Shown: positions 15,581 through 24,089, numbered from the stretch's first letter. The stretch is DNA of 25,603 nt from JADJNW01 sp964596135 (GCA_964596135.1 CAZQTF010000026.1:1-25603), one strand, 5' to 3'. The notes: generated by a model not told the origin, from the sequence alone. Numbers and translations: made by a program.

Positions 15581-17248
15581 ATGACCGATCTCGACATTGC
15601 AAAAACCGTCACGCTACAGCCCATCCGTGCCATAGCGGCAAAGCTGGGCGTGACCGAAGACCAACTGGATTACTATGGAAAATACAAAGCCAAACTCCCG
15701 CTATCGCTGATCAATCCTGAACGCATCCAAAAAAGTAAACTGATTCTGGTTTCTGCCATCTCCCCTACTCCGGCGGGCGAAGGCAAAACCACCATGTCCA
15801 TTGGTTTGTCCGAGGGTTTGAACCGCATCGGTAAAAAGACGACCGTGGTGCTGCGCGAACCTTCGCTGGGGCCGGTTTTTGGCATGAAAGGCGGCGCTAC
15901 CGGCGGCGGCTACTCGCAGGTACTGCCAATGGAAGATATCAATCTGCACTTTACAGGCGACTTTGCCGCTGTGGAAAAAGCACACAATCTGCTGGCTGCA
16001 CTGATTGACAATAATTTGCAAAATCCCAAAAACTCGCTCAACCTCGATCCCCGCACCATCGCCTGGAAACGCGTGATGGACATGAACGATCGTGCCTTGC
16101 GCAATCTGGTGGTAGGGCTGGGCGGCACCTCCGGCGGCGTGCCCCGCGAAACGGGGTTTGACATTACCGCTGCTTCTGAAATTATGGCGATTCTGTGCCT
16201 CTCGGAGAATCTAGCGGATTTAAAACGTCGCCTCGGCAATATTTTTGTCGGTTTTACCTGGGACAAGCAGCCGGTCTTCGCCCGCGACCTGAAAGCGCCC
16301 GGCGCTATGGCTGCTTTATTGAAAGACGCTATCCGACCGAATCTGGTGCAAACGATTGAAGGAAATCCGGCAATCATTCACGGCGGCCCCTTTGCCAACA
16401 TTGCCCAAGGCACCAACACCATTGTCGCCACCCGCATGGGCTTGTCGCTGTCGGATTACGTAGTCACCGAAGCCGGCTTTGGCTTTGATCTTGGTGCAGA
16501 AAAGTTTTTGAACATCAAGTGCCGCACTGCGGGGCTTTCGCCCAATGCAATTGTGATTGTAGCCACGATCCGGGCTTTGAAATATCATGGGGGCGTGGCG
16601 CTGAAAGATTTGCAAAGCCCCAACACCGTTGCCATTGCCAAAGGTTTTTGCAACCTGGAAAAACACTTAGAAAACAGCAAGTTATACAAGGTGCCGGTTG
16701 TGGTGGCGATCAATCGCTTTACCAACGACAGCGACGACGAAATCCGGGTTTTAAAAGAAAAATGCGATGAAATGGGCGTTCCCGTAGTGCTGGCAGAAGC
16801 CTGGGCAAAAGGCGGCGCAGGCACCGAAGAACTGGCGAAAAAAGTGGCAGAACTCGCAGACGCCAACAATACGCCGTTTACACCGTTATACGAGTGGAAC
16901 TGGAGCGTGCCCGACAAAATTGCCGCCATCGCCACCAAAACCTATGGCGCAGCGGAGGTAGAATACACCCCCAAAGCCCGAACAGATCTCAAGCGTATTG
17001 AAAAACTCGGCTTGGAAAAGTTGCCCGTTTGTATGGCAAAAACCCAAAAGTCATTCTCCGATAATCCTGATCTGATCGGTCGTCCGAGCGGCTTTACGCT
17101 CACCGTGCGCGAGATCGAAATTGCCGCCGGTGCAGGATTTCTCGTGCCAATCACCGGTGAAATGATGCGAATGCCCGGTTTGCCTAATACGCCCGCGGCA
17201 GAAAGTATTGACGTGGACGACCAGGGGAATATCTCCGGCTTGTTTTAA
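15581..17248 (+). CDS. fhs: Formate--tetrahydrofolate ligase
   Basis: A 555-residue cytosolic ATP-dependent ligase that makes 10-formyl-tetrahydrofolate from formate and THF, supplying one-carbon units. The nucleotide loop is TPAGEGKTT (63-71). Other family stretches: REPSLGPVFGMKGGATGGGY, the MNDRALR region, GGPFANIAQGTNT, EAGFGFDLGAEKF and a C-terminal FLVPITGEMMRMPGLP. Length is normal (about 555-560). The start is the ATG at 15581 after an A-rich leader (CATCAACAAACA). A strong terminator follows the stop. Confidence 0.97.
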   Translation: MTDLDIAKTVTLQPIRAIAAKLGVTEDQLDYYGKYKAKLPLSLINPERIQKSKLILVSAISPTPAGEGKTTMSIGLSEGLNRIGKKTTVVLREPSLGPVFGMKGGATGGGYSQVLPMEDINLHFTGDFAAVEKAHNLLAALIDNNLQNPKNSLNLDPRTIAWKRVMDMNDRALRNLVVGLGGTSGGVPRETGFDITAASEIMAILCLSENLADLKRRLGNIFVGFTWDKQPVFARDLKAPGAMAALLKDAIRPNLVQTIEGNPAIIHGGPFANIAQGTNTIVATRMGLSLSDYVVTEAGFGFDLGAEKFLNIKCRTAGLSPNAIVIVATIRALKYHGGVALKDLQSPNTVAIAKGFCNLEKHLENSKLYKVPVVVAINRFTNDSDDEIRVLKEKCDEMGVPVVLAEAWAKGGAGTEELAKKVAELADANNTPFTPLYEWNWSVPDKIAAIATKTYGAAEVEYTPKARTDLKRIEKLGLEKLPVCMAKTQKSFSDNPDLIGRPSGFTLTVREIEIAAGAGFLVPITGEMMRMPGLPNTPAAESIDVDDQGNISGLF

Positions 17249-17255
17249 TGCCGGG

Positions 17256-17286
17256 AAGATGATGTCTGCTGTGCAGACATCATCTT
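17256..17286. terminator. Bidirectional terminator between fhs and pepT
   Basis: A 13-bp perfect stem AAGATGATGTCTG / CAGACATCATCTT with a 5-nt loop, 8 bp after the fhs stop, followed by TCTCCTTCCTT. Being symmetrical and placed between converging genes, it can serve both. Confidence 0.7.
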
Positions 17287-17325
17287 TCTCCTTCCTTATG
17301 ATGTATTGTGATAAATAGTAAATAA

Positions 17326-18573
17326 TTAGCTCCGCTCCTCCCAGATCATCGCCAGATAAACGATCGTTTCCACGGATTTTTCCATATCCTGCACCGAAAC
17401 CCACTCGTATTTGGAGTGAAAAGCATGCTCACCCGCAAAAATATTGGGACATGGCAAGCCCATAAACGACAGGCGCGAGCCATCGGTGCCACCGCGAATA
17501 CTACTGCGAATTGGCTGTAAACCAGCACGTTGAATCGCTTCCAGGGCATATTCTACTACTTCCGGGTGCTGGTCGAGTACTTTTTTCATGTTGCGGTACT
17601 GCTCCGTCACCACAAAATCGGTGGTCGAATTGGGATAGTTTTGCATCACTTCATTTACAATCGCCTGAAGCTCAGCCTCATGCGCTTTGAGATTTTCATC
17701 GGTAAAATCGCGGATGATAAATTTGATGCTCGCTTGTTCGATCGTCCCGTTCATCGTTACAGGATGGACAAAACCTTCCCGCCTCTCGGTGCTTTCCGGC
17801 GACAGCCGATCTTTGGGCAGCCGCGCCAGGATTTCCCCGGCAGCTTTAATGGCGCTTTCCATTTTGCCTTTGGCAAAACCCGGATGCGCACTCACGCCAT
17901 GAATGGTGATCAGCACGCCATCTGCCGAGAAGGTTTCGTCTTCAATGGTGCCTCGTTTTTCGCCATCAATGGTATAACCAAAGTCTGCGCCGAGTTTGTC
18001 GAGATCCACTTTGTCCACCCCCCGCCCGATTTCTTCGTCGGGGGTAAATAATATTTTGATCGTTCCGTGTTTAATTTCGGGATGTGTTACTAAATAATTT
18101 ACCGCATCCATGATTTCGGCAAGCCCGGCTTTATTATCGGCGCCCAGCAGCGTGGTACCGCTGGCAGTAACAATATCATGACCAACCTGCTCTGCCAGGT
18201 CGGGATGTTCCGATTTTTTTATAATAACCATTGGATCGTCGGGCAATATGATATCCGAGCCATCATAATTTTTGTGTACGATTGGTTTCACATCCTTGCC
18301 GCTGCTGTCGGGCGAGGTGTCCATATGCGAACAAAAGCAAATAACGGGTACCTGTTTGCTGGTATTGGCGGGGATCGTAGCATACACGTAACCATACTCG
18401 TCCAGATGCGCATCGCTGATGCCCATTTCCAGCAATTCTTCTACCAACACCTTGCCGAGGTCTTTCTGCTTCTCGGTAGAGGGAATCGTTTTGGATTCCG
18501 GGTCGGACTGAGTATCAATTTTCACATAACGCAGAAAGCGATCGAGCACGGTGTGCCGGATATTCAAGTTCAT
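17326..18573 (-). CDS. pepT: Peptidase T (tripeptide aminopeptidase)
   Basis: A 415-residue M20-family zinc aminopeptidase that releases the N-terminal residue from tripeptides in the cytoplasm. Metal and catalytic residues are in the expected order: H83 and D85 in SHMDTSP, D146 in GADNKAG, E180/E181 in TPDEEIG, D203 in TIDGEKRG, and a His in GEHAFHSKYEW near the C-terminus. The RGGTDGSRLSFMGLP stretch is also typical. The length fits the family (405-415). A promoter lies directly upstream (18595-18627). It is divergent from the copper ATPase gene. Confidence 0.96.
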   Translation of the reverse strand: MNLNIRHTVLDRFLRYVKIDTQSDPESKTIPSTEKQKDLGKVLVEELLEMGISDAHLDEYGYVYATIPANTSKQVPVICFCSHMDTSPDSSGKDVKPIVHKNYDGSDIILPDDPMVIIKKSEHPDLAEQVGHDIVTASGTTLLGADNKAGLAEIMDAVNYLVTHPEIKHGTIKILFTPDEEIGRGVDKVDLDKLGADFGYTIDGEKRGTIEDETFSADGVLITIHGVSAHPGFAKGKMESAIKAAGEILARLPKDRLSPESTERREGFVHPVTMNGTIEQASIKFIIRDFTDENLKAHEAELQAIVNEVMQNYPNSTTDFVVTEQYRNMKKVLDQHPEVVEYALEAIQRAGLQPIRSSIRGGTDGSRLSFMGLPCPNIFAGEHAFHSKYEWVSVQDMEKSVETIVYLAMIWEERS

Positions 18574-18594
18574 ATTTTTTATTTTGAAAACGCA

Positions 18595-18627
18595 CGAAAA
18601 TAAAAATTAAAATTGACAACAATCAAA
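18595..18627 (-). promoter_or_regulatory. pepT promoter
   Basis: On the minus strand, TTTG (18627-18624), 21 bp, TATTTTCG (18602-18595). One mismatch in the -7 element. The leader would be only about 15-20 nt. Confidence 0.45.
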
Positions 18628-18671
18628 TGCCAGCATTGACTTTTGTCACCCTCTGCCCTGACGGCATTGCC

Positions 18672-18679
18672 TATTTTTG
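18672..18679 (+). promoter_or_regulatory. -7 element of the ccoI gene
   Basis: TATTTTTG is a perfect TAnnTTTG match; no good -33 element was found at 19-21 bp. It predicts transcription from about 18685, which excludes the TTG at 18677 as a start codon and supports the ATG at 18698. Confidence 0.45.
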
Positions 18680-18697
18680 CTCCAAATTGCATCCAAT

Positions 18698-21157
18698 ATG
18701 ACCATCGCAAGCCAGGCGTTTCAACAAACAAAAAACAAATCTGCCCAGCCGGAAACGGCTGCCTGTTACCATTGTGGAGAAGATTGCAAGGATGAACACA
18801 TTATTTTTGATGACAAAAGCTTTTGCTGCGAAGGCTGCAAAACTGTATATGAAATCCTGAATAGCAATGGTTTATGTCAATATTACGACCTCGATGAAAA
18901 CGCAGGGATCAGCCTGAAAGGCAGAGCACAAGCCGAATATGCCTATCTCGACGACCCGGAGGTGGTGGCGCGGCTCATCAGCTTTACCGATGGCACGAAG
19001 GCGAAAGTCACGTTCTATCTGCCCCAAATTCACTGCGCTTCCTGCATTTGGCTGCTGGAAAACCTCTACAAACTCAACGATGGCGTATTGGATTCCAAAG
19101 TAAATTTCGTTAAGAAAGAAATCTACCTCACTTATGCAGAGGGCGTCATCACGCTCCGCAAAATCGTCGAACTCCTTGCCAGCATCGGCTATGCTCCTGC
19201 CATTAGCCTCAGCGATTTGGATACAGACAAGAAACCCCTTATTGACCGCAGCTTTTATTACAAACTCGGCGTGGCAGGCTTTGCTTTTGGCAATATCATG
19301 CTGCTCAGTTTCCCGGAATACCTGGGTCTTGACAAAACTACTGACGAATTTTTCTTCCGTGTGTTTGGTTATCTGAATATTGCACTGTCCATCCCGGTAG
19401 TGGCGTACAGCGGGCGCGATTACCTCCGCTCGGCTTGGCTGGGCCTGACGCAACGCAACCTCAATATTGACGTACCAATCGCGCTGGGAATCATCGTGTT
19501 ATTCCTCCGAAGCGTATTTGAAATTGTGACCCACACCGGCGCAGGCTTTCTGGATAGCTTGGCGGGATTGATTTTCTTCCTCTTAGTCGGAAAATGGTTT
19601 CAACAAAAAACGTATCATAACATTTCCTTCGAGCGCGACTACAAATCCTATTTCCCGATTGCCGCGAATAAAAAAACCGAAGAGGGAGAAGTCTCGGTTT
19701 CTTTGGATAAACTCGCCGCCGGTGACGTTATTCTCATCAAACACAAGGAACTCATTCCTGCCGACAGCATTTTGCTCAAGGGCGAAGCCGAGATTGACTA
19801 CAGTTTTGTGACCGGCGAAGCCGAGCCGTTGCATGTGCAAAGCGGCGGAAAAATCTATGCAGGTGGTCGCCAGATGGGCGGTACGATCGAGGTAAGCCTC
19901 ACGCGCAAGGTTTCGCAAAGTTATCTGACCCAATTGTGGAACAATGAAGCTTTCAGCAAGCCCAAGCATTTCAGCGGCGCCAGCCGCGTAGCGGATCGGG
20001 TAGGCAAATATTTCACAGCAGTGATTTTGTTTATCGCTTTTGCTGCGTTATTGTACTGGTTTCCAAAGGATTCTGACAAAGCGATTAATGCGTTCACCGC
20101 CGTGCTCATCATTGCATGCCCCTGCGCTGTAGCCTTGGCGATTCCTTTTATTTTTGGTAATGTGCTGCGTATTCTGGGGAAAAATGAGTTGTATTTGAAA
20201 AACACCGGCGTTATTGAGTCGCTGGCGGAGATCAATGCGGTGGTATTCGATAAAACCGGTACGATCACCAATCGCCATAAAACCGAAGTAGAATTTGTCG
20301 GCGAACCGCTGAATTCTACCGAAAAAATGCTGGTTCGAGCCATTACCAGCCATTCCACGCATCCGCTGAGCCAGCAAATCACTGCCTGGATCGGTAATCT
20401 TCCGACGGATACAGATTCCTGCTTCACAGACGTGAAAGACTGGCAGGAAATCGTTGGCAAAGGCATACAAGGCACTGTTTGTCAAAAACTTATAAAAATT
20501 GGTTCCAAAGCTTTTGTAGATACTTTTTTACAGGCACCATTCCCGGATGACAAAGGCGTGTATGTGCAAATCAACCACGAAATTCGCGGGTATTTCCGTA
20601 TCAGCAACCACTACCGTACCGGCATCCACCACGTGATTGATTACTTTAAAAATATCGGCAATATCTTCCTGCTCTCCGGCGACAACGACCGCGAGCGCAG
20701 CACCCTGCAACCGGTCTTCGGACCAAACGCGCAATTGCTCTTCCGGCAGCAACCACAGGATAAACTCGATTTTGTCAAAAAACGTCAGTCCGATGGTCAA
20801 AAAGTACTCATGATCGGCGACGGGCTGAACGACGCTGGCGCGCTCCAGCAAAGCGATGCGGGCATCGTAATCACGGAAGACACCAACAACTTTACACCCG
20901 CTTGCGATGCCATCCTGCACGCCCGGCGCTTTGAACAACTACCGCAACTAATTACTTTTGCCCGAAAAAGTATTCATTTAGTTTATTATGCTTACGGACT
21001 TGCTTTTATTTACAACATCTTTGGCTTGAGCTATGCGGTGGCAGGCGTGTTCACCCCAGTGGTTGCCGCCATTCTGATGCCCCTGAGTTCGGTGACTGTC
21101 GTATTGTTCGGTCTGATTTCGAGTAATATCTTAGCAAAAAAGAATGGAATGTTATAA
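18698..21157 (+). CDS. ccoI: Heavy-metal P-type ATPase, CcoI/FixI type (copper for cbb3 oxidase)
   Basis: An 819-residue P1B-type ATPase of the inner membrane. It begins with a cysteine-rich metal-binding region (CYHCGEDC, FCCEGC; residues about 23-47) as in FixI/CcoI proteins. An HMA domain follows with HCASC (C113, C116). The membrane copper site is CPC (474-476), the phosphorylation motif DKTGT starts at D518, a HSTHPLSQQI motif contains the P1B HP pair, and the hinge motif GDGLND is at 707-712. CcoI proteins export or hand over copper for maturation of cbb3-type cytochrome oxidase. The usual partners ccoS and ccoNOP are not next to it: pepT lies upstream and a K+ channel gene converges downstream. 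The name rests on the N-terminal region plus overall form; a general copper exporter is the alternative. Confidence 0.88.
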   Translation: MTIASQAFQQTKNKSAQPETAACYHCGEDCKDEHIIFDDKSFCCEGCKTVYEILNSNGLCQYYDLDENAGISLKGRAQAEYAYLDDPEVVARLISFTDGTKAKVTFYLPQIHCASCIWLLENLYKLNDGVLDSKVNFVKKEIYLTYAEGVITLRKIVELLASIGYAPAISLSDLDTDKKPLIDRSFYYKLGVAGFAFGNIMLLSFPEYLGLDKTTDEFFFRVFGYLNIALSIPVVAYSGRDYLRSAWLGLTQRNLNIDVPIALGIIVLFLRSVFEIVTHTGAGFLDSLAGLIFFLLVGKWFQQKTYHNISFERDYKSYFPIAANKKTEEGEVSVSLDKLAAGDVILIKHKELIPADSILLKGEAEIDYSFVTGEAEPLHVQSGGKIYAGGRQMGGTIEVSLTRKVSQSYLTQLWNNEAFSKPKHFSGASRVADRVGKYFTAVILFIAFAALLYWFPKDSDKAINAFTAVLIIACPCAVALAIPFIFGNVLRILGKNELYLKNTGVIESLAEINAVVFDKTGTITNRHKTEVEFVGEPLNSTEKMLVRAITSHSTHPLSQQITAWIGNLPTDTDSCFTDVKDWQEIVGKGIQGTVCQKLIKIGSKAFVDTFLQAPFPDDKGVYVQINHEIRGYFRISNHYRTGIHHVIDYFKNIGNIFLLSGDNDRERSTLQPVFGPNAQLLFRQQPQDKLDFVKKRQSDGQKVLMIGDGLNDAGALQQSDAGIVITEDTNNFTPACDAILHARRFEQLPQLITFARKSIHLVYYAYGLAFIYNIFGLSYAVAGVFTPVVAAILMPLSSVTVVLFGLISSNILAKKNGML

Positions 21158-21242
21158 TTCTATTTAAAACTGTTGGCTGTTGTTATTTGCTACCTGCAAA
21201 CACAAACGACGATCTGCAGAAAGCGAAGCGCCGGCCACCCTC

Positions 21243-22154
21243 CTACTCCACATCGTGTATCTTGTCTAATTCCAGAATGGTTCTGCCGTTTTCAGAATAA
21301 TACATTGGGGCAAATTGCTTATCTTCCATAAAATCAGCCGCCATATACGAGCTATTCACATGTACATTTTGTGCAAAAGTTTCATCATAACCTTCTATCT
21401 GAATCAGTATTTCGGCATCCTGCGCCATCAGATCGGATTTCTGCTTTCCATAAAAAGGGCTGTCTTCATCTATAAGATGCACCAGTGTCCAGTTGAGTGG
21501 GAAAAGCGCGACCTTGCTGCGTTCCAGCACGACGGGCGCATAACGCCGCCGGCGCTCGGAGCGATCCAGCCAGGTGAAGGTGACATTTGCCTGTAAGTTA
21601 ATAATTTTATTATTGCGCAGATTTACTATGCGAAATTGCATCGTAGGCACGCCGGTGTATTTGTGTCGCGTCAGCAAAGCATTTCTGCTGAAAGCAATCT
21701 GTGCTTTAGGTTTTGAAAAACGCGCAAAAAACAAACCCGTTGCCAAAGCAAATGAAATGTTGCCCACCAGCGCTACCGTTGCCGACAATACATGCGCGGG
21801 CATACCTTGTGGAAACATCGCACCGTAACCTACGCTGGTAAACGTTTGGATACTAAAAAACGTGGCCGTCGCCCAGTCTTTGAAAAAAGAAACCGACTCC
21901 ATATTTCCGCCAATGTTTTCAACGCCCGTGAGCACAAAAACCAGCCCAAACAGCCCATTCACCACCACATAATACAAAATCACCAGCAAAAAGAAATACC
22001 CCCAGTTCATCTCAATTAAAGACTGATATGGAGACCACGCACGCAAGCCGGTGCGTATTACATTCAACGAACCATCGCGGTTGATCAGGCGTTCGCCTTC
22101 CGCGCCCACCCGGTCGCCCAGCCCAAAATCACCCGGCTCCTGCCGCTTCGCCAT
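21243..22154 (-). CDS. Inward-rectifier (Kir/KirBac-type) potassium channel
   Basis: 303 residues, the normal length for KirBac channels. The N-terminal slide region (INRDGSLNVIRTG, 25-36) precedes TM1 (about 51-76). The pore helix and selectivity filter follow (TFTSVGYG; filter TSVGYG at 106-111), then TM2 (about 117-146) and the cytoplasmic Kir domain (150-300) with FRIVNLRNNKIINLQA and the EILIQIEGYDETFAQ strand. All elements needed for a K+-selective tetrameric channel are present. It lies at the 3' end of a minus-strand cluster with the Ppx-like gene at 22386-23366. GGTGAGC about 9 nt before the ATG resembles a ribosome binding site. Confidence 0.94.
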   Translation of the reverse strand: MAKRQEPGDFGLGDRVGAEGERLINRDGSLNVIRTGLRAWSPYQSLIEMNWGYFFLLVILYYVVVNGLFGLVFVLTGVENIGGNMESVSFFKDWATATFFSIQTFTSVGYGAMFPQGMPAHVLSATVALVGNISFALATGLFFARFSKPKAQIAFSRNALLTRHKYTGVPTMQFRIVNLRNNKIINLQANVTFTWLDRSERRRRYAPVVLERSKVALFPLNWTLVHLIDEDSPFYGKQKSDLMAQDAEILIQIEGYDETFAQNVHVNSSYMAADFMEDKQFAPMYYSENGRTILELDKIHDVE

Positions 22155-22161
22155 AATTTGC

Positions 22162-22371
22162 TCACCATTTTATGAATACCTTTCCTTTACACAACAACAT
22201 GTTTATTTTCGACTCAAAGATCTGACGATCAGAATCTTTATCTTTCCAGGCGCTGGTCGTCGGAAAGATAAAATCACTGGAATAATAGAAATTGCCTCTT
22301 TTCCAGACACCCATCATTCCAGTGTTCCTATTTTGAGAAAGAATACCCCGATAACCGGCAATTTTAAACAT
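22162..22371 (-). CDS. Doubtful 69-codon ORF between the Ppx-like and channel genes
   Basis: An ATG-started frame encoding a basic 69-residue product (MFKIAGYRGILS..., ending KGKVFIKW) that I do not recognise. Its only support is position: it starts 14 bp after the upstream stop and ends 7 bp before the channel start, on the same strand, as in an operon. Against it, four inverted repeats fill the same bases, which is odd for coding sequence. There is no signal peptide or membrane segment. Confidence 0.3.
   Translation of the reverse strand: MFKIAGYRGILSQNRNTGMMGVWKRGNFYYSSDFIFPTTSAWKDKDSDRQIFESKINMLLCKGKVFIKW
22216..22364. other. Cluster of four inverted repeats in the Ppx-like/channel spacer
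   Basis: Perfect or near-perfect arms: AAAGATCTGA with TCAGA-A-TCTTT (22216-22239, one bulge); TTTATCTTTCC with GGAAAGATAAA (22237-22247 and 22262-22272, 11 bp); CACTGGAAT with ATTCCAGTG (22275-22283 and 22316-22324); and AAATTGCC with GGCAATTT (22289-22296 and 22357-22364). The last two pairings cross. No T-run follows, so these are not obvious terminators. Confidence 0.5.
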
Positions 22372-22385
22372 GCGCTAACCACCAC

Positions 22386-23366
22386 TCACAACGTCAGCAA
22401 AAAGCCAATCGTAAAGTTACTATCCCAATCAAAGACAAACGTATCGCAGCCGGTGGCATCGCGCAAAGCCTTGTAAATATTGATGCCCGCCTTGGTTTTG
22501 GCTTCATCCGTCTGATAATCGCCGGGAGCTTTCAGCACCGTGTAGCGCTCTTTGCCATTGCGATGCGTTTTTGCCAGATCAAACGGCGCGCCGCCGATCA
22601 TAAAACACACCAGGCGCCGATCCTGCGGAATCTGCGATGCCAGCGATTCTACCTCGCCATATACCTGCTCGTCGCTCACATTGCGCTGGAAGTATTTGGA
22701 TCCATACGTTTCTACGCTCTTGATGCGATCGCCCTGCATCCACGAAACCTTGGTATTGCTGGAGCCCATGTCCACCACGAAAGCGTCATTTACATACGCT
22801 TCGGGCAGTACGCATTTCAGCGCAAGTTGTCCTTCTTTCTCCGGCGTGACCGGATTGACCACATAACCTAATTTCTTCAGTTCCGCACTGATTTTCTGCA
22901 CCTGCTCGCTCTTGGCAGCGCCCGAACTCACCACAAAATGAATGTCCTTGCCGGAAACACCATAATTGAGCATGCCGCCGATGTAGTTTTTCAAACCTTC
23001 GCGAATGTCGGTGGACGTCGCCATATTTTCGTGTACCAGACTCGAACCAAATTCCGCTTTCTCTAAGCGCCAGCGTTTCTGATCGTCAATGGTGACCACG
23101 AACGAATTGAAACCCGACGCGCCCAGTTCTACTACGCCTTTCAGCTTGCCATTGACCGGCGCGGGCGGCGTAAAATTAAACGACGATTCTACATCCGCCG
23201 TCGGTTGCGCGGTTTCTGCTTCCCCGGTCGTCGCTTTCGTTTCGGTCGTGGTTACTTTGCTGTTAGCGCCCTGCGGCGACTTCGATATAAAATATCGGAA
23301 TACAAAAAATACCGCCGCTACCACCAGCAGCACAATCAGAAATTTCGAAAAATTGGTCAGTCTCAT
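22386..23366 (-). CDS. Membrane-anchored protein with a Ppx/GppA-like (ASKHA) domain
   Basis: 326 residues. One membrane segment (about 9-27) is followed by a Thr/Ala-rich linker (about 31-68) and a globular domain. That domain has the marks of the actin-like Ppx/GppA group: GVVELGASGFNSFVV (phosphate-1-like, about 77-91), a central EKEGQLALKC (E178, where exopolyphosphatases have an E-E-A-x-L motif), VVDMGSSNTKVSW (phosphate-2-like, 197-209) and MIGGAP (256-261). Ppx/GppA enzymes hydrolyse polyphosphate or pppGpp. Here the canonical GGGS glycines are replaced (GSSN), so catalysis is uncertain. Basic residues flank the membrane segment on both sides, so the side of the membrane is unclear. 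The gene heads a cluster with the Kir channel. Confidence 0.75.
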   Translation of the reverse strand: MRLTNFSKFLIVLLVVAAVFFVFRYFISKSPQGANSKVTTTETKATTGEAETAQPTADVESSFNFTPPAPVNGKLKGVVELGASGFNSFVVTIDDQKRWRLEKAEFGSSLVHENMATSTDIREGLKNYIGGMLNYGVSGKDIHFVVSSGAAKSEQVQKISAELKKLGYVVNPVTPEKEGQLALKCVLPEAYVNDAFVVDMGSSNTKVSWMQGDRIKSVETYGSKYFQRNVSDEQVYGEVESLASQIPQDRRLVCFMIGGAPFDLAKTHRNGKERYTVLKAPGDYQTDEAKTKAGINIYKALRDATGCDTFVFDWDSNFTIGFLLTL

Positions 23367-23506
23367 GGTTTTATTGTTTGCTTTTGAGGATTAAATATGC
23401 CAACCGGCACTTTCACAGGCTGAAATTAGCAACTTTTCAAAGCCCAAGCATATAATTTTTCATAAAAAAACAGATGTGACCAGAAGGTAATCAATGTCCT
23501 GCGACG

Positions 23507-23537
23507 CAAAGGTGTAGCATACCTTACAGTACTCAAA
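23507..23537 (-). promoter_or_regulatory. Promoter of the Ppx-like/Kir cluster
   Basis: On the minus strand, TTTG (23537-23534), 19 bp, CACCTTTG (23514-23507). One mismatch in the -7 element, ideal spacing. The leader to the ATG at 23366 would be about 135 nt. Confidence 0.45.
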
Positions 23538-23541
23538 TGCC

Positions 23542-24048
23542 TCACCGGCATCCCTCTTCCACCACCTTCACCGCAAACCCCAACCACGCCGCATCATTCG
23601 CTGTGTATCGTACATCATAATCCCGCGCCATCCCGATCAGATCCACGCTCGTTACGCCCTGCTCCCGCAAGTAATCCGCCAGCCCAGTATCCTCAAAGGC
23701 GCTGTAACCATCCGTACCGGCATTCGTACCCTTGTCAAACACCGCGTTGAAACGCTCTGTAGCCAACCCCCGCACCCATTCTGCCCCAAAACTCTCCTGC
23801 ACGCAATGCATATGCCATAGCAACTGCTCCCGCTCCCCGATGCGCATCACCTGCCCCGGACGACGCCACAAGTGCGACGACGCAAAACTCGCGTGCTCCG
23901 CCGGATGCCAGTCGCGTATCGCCACTACGACTTCGTATTGCGGCATTAATTCATTGGCAAACGCAATCAATTCCCGCCCGGCATCGGTTCCGACCGCCCC
24001 TCCCAGAAAAAAGTCTATCTGAAAATTGATCAACAGTAATGCGGTCAT
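23542..24048 (-). CDS. Nicotinamidase-fold protein lacking two catalytic-triad residues (probable pseudoenzyme)
   Basis: 168 residues clearly built on the PncA/isochorismatase fold: ALLLINFQIDFF, RDWHPAEHASF, HCVQESFGAEW, VFDKGTNAGTDGYSAF, TGLADYLREQGV and DLIGMARDYDVRYTANDA. The metal ligands of nicotinamidases are kept (D46, H48, H52, H81), as is the catalytic Lys (K106). The catalytic Asp at the family's VDxQxDF motif is Asn (N8). The nucleophilic Cys of the ATDxCV motif is Asp (D145). The protein also stops at VVEEGCR, where relatives continue for about 20-30 residues. The frame is otherwise intact and GC-rich, so it seems maintained. It cannot do the normal thioester chemistry; a metal-binding or regulatory role is conceivable. 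Ten A bases directly precede the ATG. Confidence 0.82.
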   Translation of the reverse strand: MTALLLINFQIDFFLGGAVGTDAGRELIAFANELMPQYEVVVAIRDWHPAEHASFASSHLWRRPGQVMRIGEREQLLWHMHCVQESFGAEWVRGLATERFNAVFDKGTNAGTDGYSAFEDTGLADYLREQGVTSVDLIGMARDYDVRYTANDAAWLGFAVKVVEEGCR

Positions 24049-24089
24049 TTTTTTTTTCTTGGTGTAACAATGGAGGAGGTTGGAAGGTT

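Noticed and set aside
22051..22476. 141-codon plus-strand ORF across the Ppx-like/channel spacer
   Set aside because: It overlaps the ends of two well-supported minus-strand genes and has no domain or promoter support.
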